DNA of 64,000 nt from the NCBI RefSeq assembly GCF_000711235.1, contig NZ_JOMI01000009.1, forward strand, positions 372,001-436,000, written 5' to 3'. The DNA comes from Prevotella sp. 10(H). GTDB taxonomy: Bacteria; Bacteroidota; Bacteroidia; Bacteroidales; Dysgonomonadaceae. The notes beneath the pieces are model-generated. The model worked only from the letters and a program-made list of their open reading frames with translations. It made no database searches and was not told where the DNA came from. Position 1 is the first letter of the stretch, and each line of letters begins with the position of its first letter. Below are positions 57,583-64,000 of the stretch, in pieces. The position numbers and the translations under genes were made by a program.

Positions 57583-58590
57583 TTAATTGTCATCAGCAGG
57601 GTAAATTACGCCAAGTTGTTTCCTGATTTCATCGACTATTTCGATAGTAATCAGTGAATTTTCGTGACTGTTTATTTCTGATTCCGTCTTGCCTGCCAAA
57701 ACCATATCAATAAATTCTGCCACTTCATAGTAATATTCGTGCAACGGATTAGGAGTACTTACAACAGTTTCTTCACCGTTTCTGTATTTTAGTTTTACTT
57801 CATTTATTATATTTATTCTGTCACAGATAATGGTCCCATCCTCTCCCTGTATTTCCGTCGGTAAGGACGAGTCTGCGATTTTAGAATATAGTATTGTTGC
57901 ATCCATGCCATCATATTCGAAATTCACAGCACCTTGTCCGTCAGCTCCGGTAGATAGCTTCAGACCGGTAGCACTGATGCTCTTTGGCCGTCCGAAAAGC
58001 ACAACCATAGGGAATATAGTATATACGCCTAAATCCATTACCGCTCCGTTGGATAATGCCGGGTCGAAAGCATTAAGGACAATGCCTTCTTTCAGCTTAT
58101 CATATCGTGATGAATATTGGCAATAACACGAAAAATATCTTCTTATTGTGCCGATTTTATCCAGATTATTCTTTATTGCCATAAAGTTAGGAGTCATGCT
58201 CGGCTTCATTGCCTCCATCAACGTAACGTTATTCTCTTTAGCTGCGGCAATCATAGCTTTTACTTCATTTGCATTCGAGGCAAAAGGTTTTTCACACAAA
58301 ACGTGCTTCCCGTGCTGCATGAAAAGTATACTCTGAGAAGCATGGAGAGAATTAGGTGAAGCGATGTATACGGCATCTATCAGAGGGCTCGAAGCCATTT
58401 CTTCCAGTGAAGTAAATGTATGGCTGATATGATGTTTGCTGGCAAAAGCGTCGGCAGTTTCCTGTTTGCGGGAATAAATAGCTACAAGTTCAAAGCGCGG
58501 GTCAAGGCTTGCACCTTCCAACACTTTGTCTACAATAAAATTAGTCCCTATCACCCCGAAACGGACTTTTGATTCCGAGCCACTTGTCAT
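57583..58590 (-). CDS. Cytoplasmic Gfo/Idh/MocA family oxidoreductase
   Basis: A 335-aa enzyme without signal peptide. It begins VRFGVIGTNFIVDKVLEGAS, has VYIASPNSLHASQSILFMQH and KHVLCEKPFASNANEVKAMI with an intact EKP motif, and a C-terminal domain with GAVMDLGVYTIFPMVVLFGR. The start at 58590 is chosen because the longer frame begins with TTG at 58614 inside the promoter motif. Substrate unknown; the neighbouring operon suggests sugar or keto-sugar conversion after uptake. Confidence 0.88.
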   Translation of the reverse strand: MTSGSESKVRFGVIGTNFIVDKVLEGASLDPRFELVAIYSRKQETADAFASKHHISHTFTSLEEMASSPLIDAVYIASPNSLHASQSILFMQHGKHVLCEKPFASNANEVKAMIAAAKENNVTLMEAMKPSMTPNFMAIKNNLDKIGTIRRYFSCYCQYSSRYDKLKEGIVLNAFDPALSNGAVMDLGVYTIFPMVVLFGRPKSISATGLKLSTGADGQGAVNFEYDGMDATILYSKIADSSLPTEIQGEDGTIICDRINIINEVKLKYRNGEETVVSTPNPLHEYYYEVAEFIDMVLAGKTESEINSHENSLITIEIVDEIRKQLGVIYPADDN

Positions 58591-58611
58591 AATTATACGC
58601 TTCTGATGTTG

Positions 58612-58619
58612 CAAAAGTA
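58612..58619 (-). promoter_or_regulatory. -7 promoter motif for the cytoplasmic oxidoreductase
   Basis: CAAAAGTA (TACTTTTG on the coding strand), 21 bp before the chosen ATG; it rules out the upstream TTG start. Confidence 0.55.
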
Positions 58620-58756
58620 AGAATTAATGCGATATAAAAGAAATATTCTACATTTATTATGAAATTCACCACATATGCATGTAGCTTATCGGAAATACTT
58701 TTAAACAAATAACAAATGTTTTTTAGAATTCATAATACCCGTTTGCTGAAAAATGA

Positions 58757-60271
<1,515 letters not shown>

Positions 60272-60297
60272 GCAAGACAAAATCTAAATAAATAAGG

Positions 60298-60335
60298 CCC
60301 TGTTTGTTACTAAAAACATGCAGGGTTTTTATTTT
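60298..60335 (+). terminator. Terminator after guaB
   Basis: CCCTG (60298-60302) and CAGGG (60321-60325) with T-run TTTTTATTTT. Confidence 0.7.
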
Positions 60336-60371
60336 AAAATATTTTAAAACATTAAAAGCTTATATTTCTTG

Positions 60372-60379
60372 TATCTTTG
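60372..60379 (+). promoter_or_regulatory. -7 promoter motif for the chaperone operon
   Basis: TATCTTTG, full match, 30 bp before the start codon of the first chaperone gene. Confidence 0.55.
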
Positions 60380-60409
60380 CCTTTGGTTTATTCTACATAG
60401 ATTACTTAT

Positions 60410-62422
60410 ATGATTAAGAAGCCGTTTTTATCATTCATAGCACTACTGACTACATTCTCTCTGTTTGCGCAGCAGAACGACCCTATTGTGTTCAAAATAA
60501 ACGATATTCCCGTATATAAATCAGAATTTGAGCAGGCATATAAAAAAGGAGATGCAGAAAATAAAGAAAGTATAAATGATTTCCTGCAGTCTTATATAAA
60601 TTTCAAAATGAATGTGGCTGAGGCGAAAGCACAGCAATTGGATACGACAGAAGTTTATCAGCGACAGTTTTCTTCATACAGATTGCAGATAGCCGAACCG
60701 TATCTGAAAGAAGATGATGCTTTTGAAAACGAATATATCACTAAGATATATAACCGCATGCTCGAAAACGTGGAAATAAATCATGTGATGTTCCCATTTT
60801 TCGATTCCGAAATAGTATTGCCGTCAGATACATTACGCATGTATAAAAAGGCAATGGAAGCGAGGGAAAAAATACTAAAGAGTGGTTTCACAGGTGCCGA
60901 CCTGACTACTCCCAATTCCGGTTCGGTTTTTTTGCCAAGGGCAGAGTCCCGCAACGGATATGTGGGCTGGGTATCGCCTTTTATGTTTTCTGCCAAGGTG
61001 GAAGACGCTATTTATTCTCTTCCGGTAATGGAAGTGAGTATGCCTATACGTGCAGCCCGCGGATATCATATCATACAGGTGCTTAACAGACGGCAGGCTC
61101 TGGGCTCTGCAGAAATAGAGCAGGTGTTGTTTAAATTTACAAGGATACCTCCTCCGCAGCAGCAGATAGATAGTGTGGGTAAAGTAGCATGGCGCGAATA
61201 TAATAATATAAAACATCCGGCTGACTTTCAATCACTTTGCGATTTGTTTTCGAAAGTGCATCAAACCGGAGACAAAGGATGTTACTTCGGCGTTGTATCG
61301 CTTGATTCGAATTTGCCGATGGATTTTACAATGGCTGCATTTAATCTTGAAAAGGAAGGAGATATCAGCAAGCCGGTAATGTCTAACTTCGGTTATCATA
61401 TAATACGGCTGATACGTAAAATACCTCTTCCAACTTTTGATAAGATTAAGTATGACATAAGGGACAGAATTTATAAAAGTGATAAAGTACAGGAATTGAG
61501 CGATGAAAAAAGGCGGCGTTTGAAAAGCTACTTTAATGTCACATTGAATGATAATGCATACAGAAAGTTACTTGATATAGCCGAAACTGTTTCTCCGCGT
61601 GATTCAGCTTTTTTGAAAAAAATAAATAACGGGAACGATATATTGTTTAGTATCGAAGGGAAACGTGCATATCCGGTACGCGAATTTGCCAAATATATAT
61701 ATTACAGGCAGAAAGAACGCCAAAGAAGTAATGACGAATTGAGAATAATGCAGATTGAGGATGCCTCACCATACAGTTTGTCCACAGATATACTCCAAGA
61801 ATATTTAGACGGATTTCAAAATCTACTGCTGAGTGATTATGAAGAGAGTACATTGGAAAATAGATTCCCCGAATTTAAAAATGTAGTAGAAGAGTTTTCT
61901 GACGGTCTGTTGTTTTTCGAAGTTCAGGATAGAAATATCTGGAAAAGGGCAAAAACGGATAAAGCCGGATTGGAAGATTACTTTGCGACTCATAAATCGC
62001 AATATTCCCTTACAGAGAGCAAATATAAAGGTATGGTGGTGTATGCAAAAGATGAAACTTCATTAAAGAAAGCGGAAAGTATAGCAAAGAAGAAAAAAGA
62101 TACGGATTCCTTTATACGGGAAATAAAGAATACCTTAAATAAGGATTTGATAAGAGTGAGAATCGAGCCGGGGTCATGGCTTAAAGGAGAAAATTCATAT
62201 GTGGATAATAAAATATTCGGTGGTTCGCAGCCTAAGCCGTATGAGGGCTATCCATATTTCTTCGTTACCGGAAAAATGATCGATAAACCGGAAGATTATA
62301 CGGATGTAAGGAATGAAGTGGAACGTGATTATCAGGAAAAGCTGGAAAAAGACTGGAATTCCTATTTGAAAAGTAAATATAAAATCGAAATTGACGAATC
62401 GGTACTAAATTCTATAAAATGA
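60410..62422 (+). CDS. Periplasmic peptidyl-prolyl isomerase (two parvulin domains)
   Basis: A 670-aa exported chaperone with signal peptide ending LFAQ. A SurA-like N-terminal helical part (KINDIPVYKSEFEQAYKKGD) is followed by two parvulin domains: about 120-230 (NHVMFPFFDS, GYVGWVSPFMFSAKVEDAIY, RAARGYHIIQVL) and about 235-340 (QTGDKGCYFGVVSLDSNLPM, SNFGYHIIRLI). The long C-terminal region ends with another SurA-type segment. It should help outer-membrane proteins fold. Its stop overlaps the start of the next gene by 4 bp (ATGA). Confidence 0.9.
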   Translation: MIKKPFLSFIALLTTFSLFAQQNDPIVFKINDIPVYKSEFEQAYKKGDAENKESINDFLQSYINFKMNVAEAKAQQLDTTEVYQRQFSSYRLQIAEPYLKEDDAFENEYITKIYNRMLENVEINHVMFPFFDSEIVLPSDTLRMYKKAMEAREKILKSGFTGADLTTPNSGSVFLPRAESRNGYVGWVSPFMFSAKVEDAIYSLPVMEVSMPIRAARGYHIIQVLNRRQALGSAEIEQVLFKFTRIPPPQQQIDSVGKVAWREYNNIKHPADFQSLCDLFSKVHQTGDKGCYFGVVSLDSNLPMDFTMAAFNLEKEGDISKPVMSNFGYHIIRLIRKIPLPTFDKIKYDIRDRIYKSDKVQELSDEKRRRLKSYFNVTLNDNAYRKLLDIAETVSPRDSAFLKKINNGNDILFSIEGKRAYPVREFAKYIYYRQKERQRSNDELRIMQIEDASPYSLSTDILQEYLDGFQNLLLSDYEESTLENRFPEFKNVVEEFSDGLLFFEVQDRNIWKRAKTDKAGLEDYFATHKSQYSLTESKYKGMVVYAKDETSLKKAESIAKKKKDTDSFIREIKNTLNKDLIRVRIEPGSWLKGENSYVDNKIFGGSQPKPYEGYPYFFVTGKMIDKPEDYTDVRNEVERDYQEKLEKDWNSYLKSKYKIEIDESVLNSIK

Positions 62423-63285
62423 ATAAAATAGCAGCCTGTCTGTTCTCCGTTTTTGTCCTTTTTACAACATACTCCTGTAAAAAAGACGGAATTGCTGGAA
62501 TCGACCCGACATTAAGTCCTGTCGTTACAGTAAAGGATAAGACTTTGTACAAGGCCGAACTGGATGAAGCCCTGCCGCTCGGATTGTCCGCAGAAGACAG
62601 CATTGCAACAGCAAAGGCATATATAGATATGTGGATAAATGACCAGCTGATGTACAACAAGGCACAGCAGAATATCCACAATGAGAGTGAAATCGAAGAG
62701 ATGGTGGAAAATTACCGAAAATCTTTAATTTTAAATACCTATCAGGGACGGCTTCTGAAAGAACATTTTTCTAAATTTGTATCAGACAGCGAACTGAAGT
62801 CTTATTATGAACAGAATAAGGATAATTTTAAACTGGAAGATAATATAATAAAAGGGCTTTTTCTTAAAGTACCGATCGATTCAAAAGAATTGAATAATTT
62901 TCGTAAATGGTATGTGCAAGGTACGGAAGCAGCGGTAGAGAATATTGAAAAGAATACTTTGCGGAATGCAGTGGGGTATGAATATTTTTACGACAAATGG
63001 ATTGATCTGGAAGATGTGCTGTCCAATATGCCAAAAGCTGTTACCGATGAAAGAATATTCCTGCAGAGAAATAAAAATCTCGAACTGCGCGATTCTTCAT
63101 TTGTTTATCTCCTTAATATAAAGGAGTACGAGTTGGCAGGAAACAATGCACCCTACGATTATATCAAAGGACAATTGTCGGAAATATATATAGAACAACA
63201 AAAAGGGCAATACATGGAACAATTGAAGAAAGATTTGTACGAAAAGGCCCTTGCCGAGAAAGAAATTAAGTTTTATAACGAATAG
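62419..63285 (+). CDS. SurA-like lipoprotein without parvulin domain
   Basis: A 288-aa lipoprotein (lipobox TTYSC, then KKDG). It has a SurA N-type chaperone pattern: VVTVKDKTLYKAELDEALPL, YIDMWINDQLMYNKAQQN, then SDSELKSYYEQNKDNFKLED. No complete isomerase domain is present, so it is probably a holdase or cofactor. Start codon overlaps the upstream stop, so translation is coupled. Confidence 0.8.
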   Translation: MNKIAACLFSVFVLFTTYSCKKDGIAGIDPTLSPVVTVKDKTLYKAELDEALPLGLSAEDSIATAKAYIDMWINDQLMYNKAQQNIHNESEIEEMVENYRKSLILNTYQGRLLKEHFSKFVSDSELKSYYEQNKDNFKLEDNIIKGLFLKVPIDSKELNNFRKWYVQGTEAAVENIEKNTLRNAVGYEYFYDKWIDLEDVLSNMPKAVTDERIFLQRNKNLELRDSSFVYLLNIKEYELAGNNAPYDYIKGQLSEIYIEQQKGQYMEQLKKDLYEKALAEKEIKFYNE

Positions 63286-63367
63286 AATATAACTTCTTTT
63301 TTTACGTTAAGAGAAAAAGTAATACATTATCACTATATTTACGCGATTTTTTAATTGAACATACAAT

Positions 63368-64000
63368 ATGATAAAAAAAGCCGGAAAATTTATTTTATTG
63401 ACGATACTATTCAGCACAGGACTTTTGTGCAAAGCGCAGGATAACATTATCGACCAGATAATCTGGGTAGTAGGTGATGAAGCTATCCTTAAATCGGATG
63501 TAGAAAAAGCCCGTCAGATGATGCTGTCGAGGGGCGACCGTATTGAAGGGGATCCTTATTGCCTTATACCGGAACAACTTGCAGTGCAAAAATTATTTCT
63601 CGATCAGGCAAAAATAGACAGTATAGATGTGCCGGCGGCTGAAATATCGAGAGGTGTGACCCGGCAGGAGAATGCCGTTATCGGCAACCTTGGTTCGAAA
63701 GAAAAAGCAGAGGAGTATCTGCAGGCGTCGATGAGCCAGCTCCGTGAAGAATGGAGGGAAGAGATTCGTAATAACTATCTTGTGTCGGAAGTAAAGAAAA
63801 AACTTGTAGGTAAGAAAGGTAGCCTTACTCCTTCGGAGGTAAGACGGTACTATTCGCAACTCTCGCAAGACAGTTTGCCTTATATACCTACTACGGTAGA
63901 AGTACAGATAATTACCAATGAACCGGTTGTACCTTTGGTAGAGATAGATAAAGTAAAGGAGCGTCTCAGAGATTTTACTAATAGGGTAAACAACGGCGAA
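63368..64000 (+). CDS. surA: SurA-type peptidyl-prolyl isomerase, cut by window end
   Basis: The first 211 codons of an exported chaperone. Signal peptide KKAGKFILLTILFSTGLLCK then AQD; next the SurA opening IIDQIIWVVGDEAILKSDVE, and EQLAVQKLFLDQAKIDSIDV. The helical N-domain runs on with GSLTPSEVRRYYSQLSQDSL, and the parvulin part begins at PTTVEVQIITNEPV and leaves the window. It is 82 bp after the SurA-like lipoprotein gene. Together the three genes make a periplasmic folding cluster next to guaB. Confidence 0.9.
   Translation, partial: MIKKAGKFILLTILFSTGLLCKAQDNIIDQIIWVVGDEAILKSDVEKARQMMLSRGDRIEGDPYCLIPEQLAVQKLFLDQAKIDSIDVPAAEISRGVTRQENAVIGNLGSKEKAEEYLQASMSQLREEWREEIRNNYLVSEVKKKLVGKKGSLTPSEVRRYYSQLSQDSLPYIPTTVEVQIITNEPVVPLVEIDKVKERLRDFTNRVNNGE

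Overview
The window reads as chromosomal DNA of a Bacteroidales bacterium, most likely of the Dysgonomonas/Porphyromonadaceae type; the genus is a guess from overall gene style. Supporting signs are a SusC/SusD pair with an ECF sigma/FecR system, many lipoproteins with acidic residues after the lipobox cysteine, promoters of the TAnnTTTG (-7) type, A-rich start regions instead of strong Shine-Dalgarno sites, and a guaB plus periplasmic chaperone cluster at the right end.

Layout. 1-2.6 kb: sugar transporter and divergent AraC regulator. 2.6-7.3 kb: a six-gene minus-strand operon of envelope and membrane proteins, divergent from a TPR sensor kinase/LuxR response regulator pair (7.5-10.0 kb). 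10.2-22.4 kb: a polysaccharide-utilisation locus made of ECF sigma, FecR anti-sigma, SusC with STN domain, SusD, GH116 and GH3; it looks aimed at beta-glucosides or beta-xylosides. 22.5-28.6 kb: accessory stretch with a decayed IS3-family element, a membrane LytTR regulator, three small or secreted genes ending in a FISUMP protein, and a tyrosine recombinase that overlaps it antisense.

28.84-36.41 kb: a compact 7.55-kb integrative element in the 3' end of tRNA-Phe, bounded by a 17-bp direct repeat. It carries its own integrase, an excisionase-like HTH protein, a DUF6291-like replication protein, a free-standing RadC/JAB protein, a restriction endonuclease-methyltransferase pair, an unknown 191-aa protein and a possible small RNA. 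Paired GGGTACA motifs 12 bp apart lie just inside both ends.

36.5-47.2 kb: glycerate kinase, ThiL, lipoproteins, and an AraC-controlled rhamnosidase locus (GH106 and a short GH78-like enzyme). 47.2-49.3 kb: a two-gene RNA-repair cassette, HD-Pnk end-healing enzyme plus RNA ligase, preceded by a leader that can fold into a closed multi-hairpin RNA. 49.4-58.6 kb: TatC/TatA, ApbE, and an operon of DoxX, two twin-arginine Gfo/Idh/MocA oxidoreductases, a DUF1080 protein and a TIM-barrel isomerase, which resembles periplasmic 3-keto-glycoside metabolism; a cytoplasmic Gfo/Idh/MocA protein follows. 58.8-64 kb: guaB and three SurA/parvulin-type chaperone genes, the last cut by the window edge.

The most interesting signals are the RNA-repair cassette with its structured leader, the tRNA-Phe element with restriction-modification cargo, and the physical link between Tat translocase genes and Tat-dependent sugar oxidoreductases. 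All family assignments come from reading motifs; no database search was run.
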